In this document: piece by piece, positions 1 to 12,633 of the stretch
Layout: each line of letters starts with the position of its first letter
Numbering within the stretch: position 1 is the first letter of the stretch
Assembly: GCA_025093555.1 (NCBI GenBank)
Contig: JAIWNF010000059.1
Span: 62,001 to 126,000, forward strand
Direction of reading: 5' to 3'
Length of the DNA stretch: 64,000 nucleotides
Source: Circinella umbellata
Taxonomy: Eukaryota > Mucoromycota > Mucoromycetes > Mucorales > Lichtheimiaceae
The notes under the pieces: generated by a model
The model's database searches: none
Told to the model about the DNA's origin: nothing
Seen by the model: only the letters and a program-made list of their open reading frames with translations
Translations under genes and position numbers: made by a program

Positions 1-4
1 TTAG

Positions 5-3000
5 CTTGGTCAAGATATCTTTTTAATTGGTCCACCAGGACCTCTTCGTCGATCTTTAGTAATGAAATATGCCGAAATGACGCAAAGAGAGTAAGTTGGA
101 AAGAATGGTACAAAGAATTCTGGATGAAGAGAAAAAGTGATTATACCAACTGACGCTTTCTAATATATCTATTAAGAATTGAATATGTTGCATTATCCAA
201 GGATGTAACCGATGCTGATTTAAAGCAACGTCGTGAATTACAAAACGGAACATCATTTTATATTGATCAAGCAGCTGTACGGGCAGCTATTCATGGACGT
301 ATTTTGGTTTTAGATGGTATCGAAAAAGCTGAACGTAACGTATTACCTATTTTAAACAATTTACTTGAAAACCGAGAAATGGGTTTAGATGATGGTCGAT
401 TTTTGACTACCAAGGATGTTCAGGGTTCTACTACTAATGGGTATACAACGTTTGAGAAAGTCAGTGATCGATTTTTGGTATTTGCTCTTGGTAAGTATGA
501 TATATATTTTAAAGTTTGAGTTGGAATTAATTACAGATGTTTGGTGTTGCCTTTGGAAATAATCGGAAAATCAAAACATTAACTTTACGTTTCATATGAC
601 ATATAATAATAGGATTACCTGTACCACCTTATGTTGGATATCCTTTGGATCCTCCATTACGTTCCCGTTTTCAAAGTCGTGATATCCGAGCTCCTCATTT
701 CACAACCGAAGTAAACCAAATTATGGCACTTACAAATAACAAGGCACCACGCGACTTGGTTGAACGTTTGGTATCCATCAGCTCAGTTCTAAGTGTTCAA
801 CCGGACAAGAGTGCTGCAAGAGAAATAGATGTTCCTGAATTTCCAACGACCATCGAAACACTCGCTAATTTACTCGCAGTATTGCCACATGCGCATCCAC
901 GTTTTTTTGTAGACTTATTGTATCCTTATCCCATGTTACCTACTTGTGATCTTGAACAGCTTGGTGTAATTGAATCAGCTTATCGTCGTTTCGGTGTCCG
1001 TGGTCGTGTTGTTGAAGCACATGAAGAAATCACTCAAACTTTCTCTGGATACCAATTAGCTAATCTTGAAGCTCATAAACCTTTAATTTCTATCGACGAA
1101 AGCCACAAAGTACATCGTGCTATTGCTACATTTTCACATGTAGATCAAGCCGCACTCGGTTTACCTTTGTCAAGTGGTCCCAATCAATTTGGTTCCGCGG
1201 AATTCTTTGTCGAGACGCCTTATCATCGCGAGATCTTTACCTCCATGGTACTTGTTCACGCTGGCGATCATGACATTTGTTTGGTGGGTACACACAAAGG
1301 TGTTGGTAAATCTGCCCTGGTTCGTCATTGTAAGTAGTGCTTATTTTTTTCTCTTATGTGTGACACCTATTATATGCATGTATTTTATTTACCCCGCAAA
1401 ATTGTTTTTTTTTCCAAAGTTGCACGAAATCTTGGCTACACCATCGATTACATTCCTTTATACAGAGATATGTCATCTCGAGATTTACTTCAACGGCGTT
1501 CGACCACACCCAAGGGTGATACTGTGTGGGATGTATGTATTACAAATTTGAAATCAAAGACACAATCATATCAAAAGAAAAAAAATTCATAATGCATATA
1601 TTCTTACATAATCAATAATGTAAATATAGAACTCTCTCTTAGTTGAAGCTGCTATTCATGGTCATTTAGCAGTATTGGATGGCATTGAAGCCTTATCATA
1701 TGGTACTTTGAACACTTTGCAACGTCTTGTTTGTGAGCGTGAAATGCAACTTCCTGACGGAACACGTTTGATTAATGCTCATCGTTATGAGAAGTTGATG
1801 AAGAAAAACAATATGACCATTGAAGAACTTGATGCCAAACGCTTGGTACCTATTCATCCTTCATTCCGTATTATCGCCCTTGCACGTGCTGGCGTAAGTG
1901 GGCAAAGTGATACCAAAGCTGGTTCTTGGTTGACAGCTGAAATTCTATCTATGTTCCATTTCGTGGTAGTTGATAGTTTGCCATCTCAGGTAAAAATAAA
2001 AGTTCCTAATGTTTTTATTTTCTTTACAGTATATTATATTAGTGACTTTAATTATAATGACTTTTATAAAAAACTTTTCAAAAAAAAATGTATGTTATAG
2101 GAAGAACAAGAAGTTCTTAAGACACTTTCACCCGGTGTCAACGAAGCCAAGCTACATCAGTTGCTCACCTTTGCTCGCCGTCTTCGTCGTGAAAAGGATG
2201 AAACTATCCGCATGCTTTCAAGTGCTCTATCGACTCGTCAATTGATTCGTATTTGCCGTCGTCTTGCATACTTTGAAGATGAAAACTTATACAAGGCTAT
2301 TCACAAGGCAGCTCTTTCAAGATTCATGCCTATTGCTGCGAAGACTGTATTGCATGAACTTATGATCGCAAATGGTATTTATCCCGCAAAGAATGAAACA
2401 CCTATTCAAGAACTTGAAATTGAAGTTTTGCCATCGCGTGAAGATGCACAACAAGTTCGTATCGGTAATGTTGTCGAGCCTGTATTCAAGGGAGGTGATC
2501 CTATGCTTATCCCCAATGTTGTGTTTCACGAAAACCCTGCACATACTGAAATACTTCGCGAAATGCTCAAGGATTACCAATTGGGGGATCACTTGTTATT
2601 GATTGGTAATCAAGGTGTTGGTAAAAACAAACTTGCCGATTACTTTTTACAGTTATTGCAACTTCCTCGCGAATATATCCAGTTACATCGTGATAGTACA
2701 GTCCAAAGTTTGACGACAACTCCTGCTATTCGTGATGGTGTTCTCATATTTGAAGATTCTCCTCTTGTCAAAGCTGTTCGTGATGGTAATATACACTTTC
2801 CATTAAATATCACACAGTTTGAAAGTAAAACGATTATCATATTGACGAGTTACCTTTTTTTATAATACTTAGGCACCATATTGGTTGTTGATGAAGCTGA
2901 CAAAGCACCTACTTACGTTACTGCCGTATTGAAGAGTCTTGTTGAAGACGGCCAGATGGTATTAGGTGATGGTAGACGTATTGTCGCCAAGGAATCTGAT

Positions 3001-3655
3001 GTTCAAGATGGTGATCGTTACTTGCTCATCCACCCTGTAAGTGATCTTAAAAATTGGGGGAATTTTTTTTTTTGAAATGATACAATATTAACATATTTTA
3101 ATGAAAAATTAGAATTTCCGTATGATTGTTCTTGCCAATCGCCCAGGTTATCCTTTCTTGGGTATGCATTAAGAATGGTTTATTTTTCCTTAATTATTCT
3201 GAACTTGATGGTTCTTAATTGCTCACTTTATTGTTCTTTTTAGGTAACGATTTCTATCGCGAAATCGGTGATGTTTTTAGTTGGTAAGTTAATTTACTAT
3301 ATCCTTATAAATAATGATCCTTACATTGTTTACTCACATACTTTGCTCTAATATTTTGTGCAGTCATGCTGTTGATAATCCAGATAAAGCTTCAGAGGTA
3401 AAAAAAAAAAAAATTTACCATGTTTACATATTCTATCCATCAAATCCTAATGCTAATGCTAATGATCGATTAAATATTCATAGATGTACTTGCTTCGTGA
3501 ATATGGTCCCGACGTTCCTGAAGATATGCTTGAAAAACTTTCAAGCGCATTCACTGATTTGCGCAAGCTTGTTGACGAAGGGTAACTGTTCAAACTAAAT
3601 ACAGTCAAGTAAACGCTATTTAATAATATATTAACCTTTTTCCTACATTATATGG

Positions 3656-3696
<41 letters not shown>

Positions 3697-5644
3697 CTTA
3701 ATCTCTTACCCATACTCCACTCGTGAACTTGTTAACATTGTTTTGCATTTGCAAAACTACCCCGAAGAAGGCATTTCCAAGATTATGCAAAATGTGTTTG
3801 ATTTTGATCAATATGATCAAGCTTCCAAAGAATTGCTTATTGAAATCTTTGAAAAGCATGGTATTCCAGTGGGTTTGGAATCAGAATTCACAATGAATCT
3901 TGGTGATATTGTAGACATTGGTGAACCACTTCTAAGTGAACGTTGGACTCGTGTTGATCAAGCTGCTCAATTGGATGCCACTGTAGAAACTGCTCCTATG
4001 GCTATTCGGGTAAGCGAGAAAAAACACATTAGAGAATTTATATTTTTTCCTTATTTATTAACAAGATGTACATGTTATAGGGTGGTTGGGAACTTGATGT
4101 TGGTAAAAAATGGAAGCAGTTAGAGCGCAAAGAAGGTCGTTCCACTACTTTCTCAGAACAATTATACAATTTTACCATTCCTACTCGTGGTGAAGCTTTG
4201 GACATTGCTTCTTTAGATGATGGAACACTTTTTGTTGTCACTACTAATCCTGTTACTCTCCATCGCGTTGATGCTCGTCATCAACGAGTGGATAGCTTGG
4301 ATCTTTATGAATATTTCCCTCTTCAACGCGGTAAAATTTTACTTTCTTATGTGTAACTAAAGTACAAAGTGAAATACGACTTTTAGTTTTTACTGACTGG
4401 TAATGTATATTTGACTGACATGATTTTCTAGCGCCTCCACGTCTTCGTATCGCCGTTGTTCGTATCAAGGGATTTGTGAAATATTTAGCATTACATAACC
4501 CATCCAATAACGAATTACTCTGCTGTGACTTTAACAAGAACACTGTCACTTCTGTTGTGGTTAGTTTTTAAAGATTTAAGTTTCTCTTAAAATTGATTGA
4601 AATATGATACTGATAAGAATAAATACAAACATAGCTTCGTGGTATGGAACCTGTCAAATCAGTCATGTGTGATGAACTGGCTGCGCTTGGTATTCTTGGT
4701 AATGTATATTATTTTGATTATGTTAACGTTTTTTTCTTTGGTGAATACGAATTTTATTCTAATCTGGTTGAATTTCTTTTCTACTAGTCTTCTACCAAGA
4801 AGATAAAGCTGGTGTTGCTGTTCTTGATTTCAACACTACCAAGCAACACACTATCACACTCCCGACTCGCAGTATGTATCAACGATAATGACTTTTTGTT
4901 ATATAATATACTTTATTATCTATAATACTAAACATCAATACTCTATCGATTAGTTGAACAATTGTTGGTTGTTGAGCCAAATTTATGGTTTGCTCGTGGT
5001 AGTCGTGACGCCAAAACCTATACATTCTACTCTAAAAATGAAGGAATTCCCTCAGTTCTTGAATCTATTGAAATTCTTGGTCAAAATGGACAACCCGTTG
5101 GTGAAGTTGAAAACATCTTTTGGAACGAATTTGCGTAAGTAAAAATACTTTTGATACGAATAACATTAAAGTATATTAACTGTATTTTTTTTTTCGTTCT
5201 ATCCGCTAAAAACTAATAGACCCGGATTTAAGTTTGCACAAAATGGCAAAGCACATAAATTCGGTACCATTGTTCAAGGGTGCAATTATGACAATTTTAT
5301 CAATAAATCAGGCCCAATTGATCTTTTGGCATATTTAGTAAGCGGTCCTGTTGAAGACGTCCCAAAGCGTATCAAGGGCTGTGCTTTATATTTGAATCGA
5401 TCCCAACAAATGGCTGTTATTAAACCATCGCCTGTAAGTTCTTTTTTCTTTTTAAAAAAAAAGGATAAATGTGAGGAGCAATATTATAAGCTTTCAATAT
5501 TAAATTTTTTGATATAAAAATAGGATGGACGCCCTGAGAGCTTTTTGGATATTATCAATCCTGTCCGTAATCAAGTATGGCGCATTAAGATACCATTAGC
5601 TGATATGAGCAATATTGATGCGTAAGTCAATCATAATGTTATAT

Positions 5645-5679
<35 letters not shown>

Positions 5680-7918
5680 AAAAACTTGTTTTTTTTTATG
5701 TTTGTATGGACACATAGTGAGTATCCTGCTGCAACATTTGCCCGTTTCCAAGTTGAACGTCATGTTGCTTCCATGTGTGAACTTAACAATGGTAACCTAG
5801 TTACAATGGATGCCTCTGGTGTTGTACGAGTGTGGCAGGTTCAATCCACTGATTTGTACAACGCGGCCCAAACATGGAAACAAATGGTTGGCGTAGATCA
5901 AAACGCACTGTCTATCATTTATGAAACTGACAAGGTTTGTTTAACTACCTACGCCAAAAGATGAAAATAAAGTAGATAAAAAAAAATAGCTATTCGTTTT
6001 TATAAATTGATTACTGTACTCTTGAACATTAATTTATCATCAATTGGTTGCGTAGAATGAAGAAGGTGAAAACGTTTTAGTCGGCGAAGCTAGTGGTGAA
6101 GGTGACGGCGAAGGACAAGGGAAAGGCGAAGGTAAAGGAAAGGGTCAGGGATCCGGCGGTGGCCAAGGATCTGGCGATGGCAACGGTGGTGGAGAAAGTG
6201 GTGACGCTCAACAAGGCTCAAGTGGCGGCGGCGGAAGCGGTGCCGGTGCTGGAATGAATGAAGGAGGACGCGAGGAAGCTACTTTTGAAGATATCGAAAA
6301 CCTCAAATTGGTACAGTATTGCTCTATATATTTTACAGTCTTTTTTTCACGTTCAAACTGTTTGCTCATTGATTTAAATGTGACTTCCTGTATGTTTATA
6401 TAATTTTTTAGCGCTCTGCAAATGACCAGCCAGAAATCGTCAGTGAAGCTCAAAGGTAAGAAAATATATATATGCAAAAGTGATAATTGATAAAAAAAAA
6501 AACTAAACTATTGCCTATTTAATTAGAGAAATGCATGAACAATCAATGGAAAAGATGCTTAGCAAGCTCGATATGACCCATGGCGACTACAATGTAAATA
6601 ACATAGTCATTATTAGTAATTTTTTGGCATCCATAACAGCTTTTTGAACATATCTCTAATATATAACGCTTTAGGTTTTCCAAAAATATATGGAAAATGT
6701 ACGACGCGAAATCCGTGAATTGCGTGTCATCCTTGAAAGTACTGAAGCCAAGAACAAAGAACGAGTATGGTTAAAAAATCAAACATCTGGCGATCTTGAC
6801 GACACGAAAATGTACGTATTATATGCTATATTGTAATGTTTCGTGTAATAATTTACCACATTCATTTATAACAACCAATCTGTTTTATCATGGTAGTATC
6901 GAAGGTTTGACAGGTGAACGTGCAATCTACCGAAAACGCGGTGAAGATGATCCTGAAATTGGTTTGTTCCAGGATAAACCCAAACGCATGAAGTTTGTAT
7001 TTGATTTGTCAGCTAGGTAAGAATAAGTGTCTACGTTATTAAACTACTTTTTTCCTTCTCCTTCTTTTCCTTTGCCGATCATATAAAAATTCACACTGTT
7101 TTAATTACTATAGTATGTATCGGTTTAACACCCATGATCGTCGTCTTGAACGATCGCTTGAAGTAGCACTCATGATGATGGAGTCTTTCCGCGGTTTCGA
7201 GCACAAATTTGCTTATAGTATCATTGGTCACAGTGGTGATGGCGCCAATATTGAATTCGTGGTTCCTGGTAAATATCCCAAGACTGAAAAGGAAGAGTTT
7301 GAAATTATAAACAAAATGCGAGCTCATTCTCAGTATTGTTTAAGTGGAGGTAAATATGTTTGTTATCAAGTACTAGCTCCTATACCATGTATACTGCATT
7401 TTAGGAATGTTATTTTTTAATATCATTCTCTGTTTCTCTTAGATAATACACTTGGTGCTGCATCCCACTCTATAAAGGAAATTGTAAAAGACGAAGGTGA
7501 TGACTATTTTGTCGTTGTCCTTTCTGATGCCAACATCACACAATACAATATTCATCCAAACGATATTGCTCGAGGTAATATATATATATATATACATCTA
7601 AAGAAAAATGGGTGTTATCAGCTTTATTCTTACAATTGAAATTGCTTCTAATCTCTGTGTTGTTATCTTTAGTCTTAAAATCGGATGATCGAGTCACTGC
7701 TCAAATGATTTTCATTGGCTCACTCCAAGATCAAGCTGAACGGTATGTGTATATAGTTTCTTGTTTCTAACGTTCGATACATTTTTCTTTACTAATATTA
7801 TATGATTATTATTTATAGATTGAAACAAGCGCTCGGTAGCCAAGCTCATATTTGTGCCGAGAATAAAGATCTTCCAAAGATTATGAAAGCTCTCTTTTTG
7901 AGTTCCATGCTTAAATAG
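5..7918 (+). CDS. VWA8: VWA8-type mitochondrial AAA+ ATPase with C-terminal von Willebrand A domain (5' partial)
   Basis: The 3' part of a very intron-rich gene: 29 exons in the window encode 1,789 residues to the TAG at 7916-7918. Human VWA8 is about 1,900 aa, so roughly the first 100-150 residues lie upstream. Exons: 5-90, 177-490, 613-1329, 1420-1532, 1630-1989, 2101-2785, 2873-3036, 3113-3161, 3244-3283, 3364-3397, 3484-3581, 3697-4009, 4081-4330, 4432-4559, 4635-4698, 4788-4871, 4954-5134, 5220-5433, 5524-5621, 5718-5934, 6056-6310, 6412-6455, 6527-6593, 6675-6811, 6897-7016, 7114-7349, 7443-7574, 7673-7742, 7819-7918. Three MoxR-like AAA modules are visible: a degenerate P-loop IGPPGPLRRS (about residue 7), GTHKGVGKS (about 360) and GNQGVGKNK (about 698), with Walker B LVVDEADKAP near 762. 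A Gly/Glu-rich linker (about 1404-1470) precedes a VWA domain whose MIDAS motif is DLSAS (about 1605). Family members act in the mitochondrial matrix; this is inferred from homology, since the targeting end is missing. Confidence 0.95.
3659..3694. repeat. (AT)n microsatellite in a VWA8 intron
   Basis: A pure AT dinucleotide run fills the 3' half of the intron at 3582-3696 and ends directly at the acceptor AG. It is likely length-polymorphic. Confidence 0.9.
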
Positions 7919-9985
7919 ATATTATTTTAGATATGTTTTATATAATTATTAGTTTTCCCCCCAAAATTTATTTATAACGAACAGAATAACTTGTCATCTT
8001 TATATATATATATACTAATTTTTTTTTTATGTTATTCTTGAAATATTTTGCATTGGATGATGACAGGCAGTTGTTTTTACGTCAGTGATTTTGAATGTAT
8101 TTCAACTTTTATTTTTATGGAAAGCTTTTTTTTTTTTGAAAGATTATAACAGGGATTTCTCGATTGGCACTTGTAAAAAAAAGGACTAACGTTGTCATTT
8201 GAATATATACATAGTAAAAAGAAAAAGGATGTTTGTCTACACACAGACACACATGTCGTATCTGTTCTTTTCCGTCCACATATATATTTATTTTCCATCA
8301 TGCGAACCAGACAAAAACATAGCGTAGAAGAACATAAAAAATTCTTTTTTTAATATAGTGACGTACATGATCTTGAAGCATTACGTATGAGTAAGAATAT
8401 ACTAACAGCAATTATATTCCGTGAAAGGTGTTGCTCTCAGCAACAACATGCACTCTGATGAAAAGTTACAAATTTTGTCGCTTGGGGTTCAGATCAAAAA
8501 TAATAATAAAGCTAAGCGGACTTCTTGTAAGGGTTTAGCAAATGAAAATCTTTGCATAACCTATTTAATTCGAACACATATTGTAGTAGTGTACTTTTCT
8601 TTATTTCTCACATGAATACTACACGCTTGGGAATACGTATCATCTTTAGATATATCTGCTGTGGGCTATTAAATCTCTACAACAAGAACTACTTTGAAGT
8701 AATTTAGCTTTATCATTATAAATATAACAATTTGATATGTTAGTGGTACCACTGCTTATAATGGTAGACTTAAAAAAATGTAAACATTTATATTTTCGGC
8801 GAGTATGTTTCTAGTGATGATCCTTACTGCAGTGTCGGTCAATCTTTCATTTCAAAACTTTTTGGTTTTATATAATTGTTGTCATGTCAAGATTCCAATT
8901 TGTTATCCCAGAAAAGGCCTATATACAATAAATTGTCGTAATGACCTACGTAGAATGGATCAAATATTATTTATTTTTCAAATTTCACGAAATCAGACTG
9001 TACTTTTTTTCCACACGGTTTGGCCTTATACGCTAGCACATAATATTAATCATGTAGCCACAAATATGTACTTTGTGATTTCTCTTTATAGATTTTTTCC
9101 ATCCGTTGATTTGTTGACAACACTCTCTGTTGCTAATGTAATTAAACTGATATGTAGTTTAAAGCTTGTCGCTTATACATACTATTACCTTGTGAATTGA
9201 AGAGCTTTTGAATTTTTATATAATCTCTGTACTTTACTGATCTATTTTAAAACACTATACAGTACATTCATCAAGAGCTTGTATTCAAGCAACCATAATA
9301 GTTGTTACGTGTCTAAATTATTGCTATTATACATATATATATTACTTTATACTTTAAAAATAACGAGTCATTGATTTTTTTGCTAATGTTTTTCAGATTA
9401 TTATAACATCTTTTTCTTTGGTTTTCACTGGCTTCTTTGATCATTCTGGCGTGAAGTCTTTGTTCGTATACTTGTCAACTGCTCAACCAACAATGAATCT
9501 ATTAAAGAGGATACAGAAACTATCAAATATATCTAATTAATAAGTATGAGAAGATATCTATTTTTTTTTTACTATATTTGCCTAAAAAAACATTAATGTT
9601 TAGAGTTTTGATAAAATAGAAGCTCAGGGAAGGATTGACTAAATAAAAAAAAAGATACAATGGATTGGTTTGTTTTGACACGAGTGAAATTAAAATATGA
9701 ACATAAAAAAATTATTCAATAGTGATGAATGGGGTTATAGAAACAAAGCTACATATCATAAAAAGAAAATACGTATATCGAAATATATAATGGGACCCCA
9801 CACAATCGGAGTTTACGTAATTTTAAGCATTTGAAAATCTCGTTGTTGCATAGTTTTTTTTTTATTTTCCCCCCCACAGTTTTGTATTTCTTGACTAATA
9901 TTAAAAAAAAAAAGAAACTTTCTGGTCCACTTCTTTTTCTTCTTCTTCTTTTTCTTTTACATAACTTTTTTCATTCTTTTTAATT
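7919..9985. other. intergenic region, VWA8 to AtuA-like gene
   Basis: About 2.1 kb between two genes on the same strand. It is AT-rich with poly(A)/poly(T) runs, most densely in the last 150 bp before the next start codon. A 131-codon open frame at 8805-9200 has no recognisable domain, splice context or codon pattern and is not called. Nothing else was seen. Confidence 0.6.
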
Positions 9986-12053
9986 ATGACATCAAAAAAA
10001 CCTGTACGTATTGGTTGTTATTCAGCATATTGGGGTGATTCTCCTGCTGCTGCTATTCAACTTGTCAAACATGAAGGCGCCAACCTTGATTATTTAGTTG
10101 CTGATTATCTTGCTGGTAAAGATAATATTATTATTATTATTATAATTTATATTTAGTTTTTTACATACTAAAATTCAAAATTCAAAATAGAAATTACAAT
10201 GGGTATTCTTGCAGCACGTCGTAAACGACGTATTTTATCCGGAAAAGACAAAGGCATTGATTATGTACCCGATTTTTTATCACTCGTCTTAAAAAACATT
10301 CTTCCTGATATTGCCAAAAACGGTACCAAAGTGGTAACGAATGCTGGTGCTTTGGATCCTATAGGATGCAAGGAAGCCATTGAAAAGTTATTGAAGAAAT
10401 TAAATCTTGACAAGCAAATCAAGGTCGCTGCTGTCCTTGGTGACGATGTATTGGAAAACAAAGAAACTGAGACGTTGGAATCATTCAGTCAAGTCCATTC
10501 ATTTTCACCTATTTCATCAACAGAACATGGATTAGATGCTGATCCTATGCCTGCAAAGGATGAACCTATTTTATCATTAAACGCTTATTTGGGTTCTCGT
10601 GGTGTTGCTGACGCATTAGCTCAAGGAGCCCATATTGTCGTTACTGGACGTGTGGTTGATTCAGCACTCGTTGTGGGTCCCTTAATACATGAATATGGTT
10701 GGAACGAAAACCAGCCTGAATATTATGATCGTATGGCTTCAGCATCATTGGCTGGTCATGTTATTGAATGTGGTTGTCAATCCACTGGGGGTAATTTCAC
10801 CGATTGGCGTTTAGCCGCTGAATCTCCTTACGGTGGTTATGCCAACATGGGTTACCCCATTGTTGAATTCGCTGCCAATGGAGAATTCGTTGTCACCAAA
10901 CCTGAAAAAACGGGTGGTTTGGTCAGTCCAGCCACTGTTGCCGAACAGATCGTATACGAAATCTTGGATCCAGCATTATACTTGTTGCCTGATGTCATTT
11001 TGGATATGCGTCAAGTGCGTGTTAGCAAAGTGGGAGAAAACCGTGTGTTGGTTCAAGGTGCAAAAGGAAGAGCACCCACTCCTTGGCTCAAGTGTTCTGG
11101 TATTTTCCTCGATGGTTGGAAGCTCAGTGGTGAATTAGTTATTGGTGGTCATGAAGCCAAACAAAAAGCATTAGCTGTTGGTAATGCTGTGGTTCAACGT
11201 GTAGAAAACATGTTCAAAGATGTTGGTATTAGTCCTTTCAGAGAAACCAATGTGGAAACTTTAGGTGGTGAATCGTTGTATGGACCTCATGCAAAGAAAG
11301 ACGCTTCACGTGAAATTGTGCTTCGATTGACTGCACATCATGACGATACCAAAGCACTTAACTTGTTTGCTCGAGAAATCATGGCTGTAAGATTTATTGT
11401 TACTATATATTTTTTTTTGAGACACAGTATACTCATATACACATTATTCATTATTTATTTAGGTTGGTACTTGTATGGCGCCTGGTATTACTGGTAGTGG
11501 TAGTGGACGGCCTAAACCGGTACCCAATTTAGTTCATTTTCCATGTTTGTTACCCAAGACAGAAGTCAAGGCAAATATTGTTGTTGGCAATGGCTCCTTA
11601 CAAACTGTCCAATGGGAAAAATGGGACGAATCTCAATCATTCGGTTCACCTTCTGTTGTTCCTTTAATTCCTGAAGCTTCAGTGAATTCCACCACAAAAC
11701 TTGTCAAGACTAAATTAATTAACTTGGCTAATGGAAGAAGTGGTGATAAGGGTGATGTTTGTAATGTGGGTATTATTGCTCGTGATCCACGCTATTATCC
11801 ATACATCAAACGATCCTTGACTGGACCTGTCGTTGTAGAATACATGAAACATTTATGTAAAGGAACTGTGACACGGTTTGAACTTCCTGGTCTTTTTGCT
11901 ATGAATTTTGTTTTGACCAAGTCCTTGGGTGGTGGTGGATTAAGTTCTTTGACGATTGATCGTCAAGGCAAAACATTTGCACAATTGATATTGACTGGTA
12001 TTGATATCGAAATTCCTGCTGAATTATTACCAGCAGATCAAGCTAAACTTTAA
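9986..12053 (+). CDS. AtuA/DUF1446 family protein (acyclic terpene utilisation-like)
   Basis: Three exons (9986-10115, 10191-11386, 11463-12053) give 638 residues. The start is the first ATG after a T-rich leader and opens with [16 protein letters not shown], the conserved beginning of the DUF1446 domain. This large domain runs to about residue 445. A smaller AtuA-like ferredoxin-fold domain follows from about residue 527, beginning [13 protein letters not shown] and ending near the C-terminus. Length and two-domain order match fungal DUF1446 proteins. The bacterial relative AtuA belongs to citronellol/geraniol catabolism, but the reaction of the eukaryotic members is not established, so substrate should not be inferred from the name. 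No targeting signal is obvious. It converges on the KH protein gene, about 580 bp downstream. Confidence 0.9.
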
Positions 12054-12633
12054 AAAAAGAAAAGCCCCCCCCCCTTTTATAATAATAATTACATTCAAAG
12101 TATTATTTTTTTGTTTCAATATATAATTTTTTTTTTATTTCTTTTTTTTTTTTTCGTGTCTATTTACAAAAAGAAAAAAAAAATGTAGAATAATCACCAA
12201 CTTATGTAAAAAAAAGAAAAAGAGGGGGAAGAAACAGCTTTGAGGGCGAAGGGAAATAGAAAGGGGGGGAAAAGAGAAAGAGATATAAATCTTTTGATTT
12301 TTTTTTTTGTTTTTTGTTTTTTGTTATTATTGGTTTCTTTTTTTTTTTTTTTTTGGACGCCATAAAATCTATCTTTTTTTACCAAAAGAAAATAATAATG
12401 AGAAAAGAAACCTAATGTTTGGAAAAGGAAGAAGGAGGGGTGTTTTTTATATATGTAAGTGTATATTTAATGTTTGTGTGTATAAATTGTGTATGTGTGT
12501 GTGCGCGTGTATGTGTTCGTTTTTAAAGGTAAAGGTCGGTTATAATATTTAAAAAAAAAGGTACAACAAATGAAAAAAATTTATATAAGAGAAAAAAAGA
12601 AAAAGGGGGGGGGAATTTTATGGGGTGTTTGTT
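12054..12633. other. convergent intergenic low-complexity region
   Basis: Shared 3' region of the AtuA-like (+) and KH-protein (-) genes. It consists mainly of long A, T, C and G homopolymers and short TG/AT repeats, with no gene seen. Confidence 0.6.

Noticed and set aside
6208..6477. minus-strand proline-rich frame opposite VWA8
   Set aside because: It is the antisense shadow of the Gly-rich linker exon and extends into an intron.
8805..9200. 131-codon open reading frame
   Set aside because: Composition is that of AT-rich noise (Ile/Phe/Leu/Tyr/Asn), with no domain, no splice context and no supporting neighbours.
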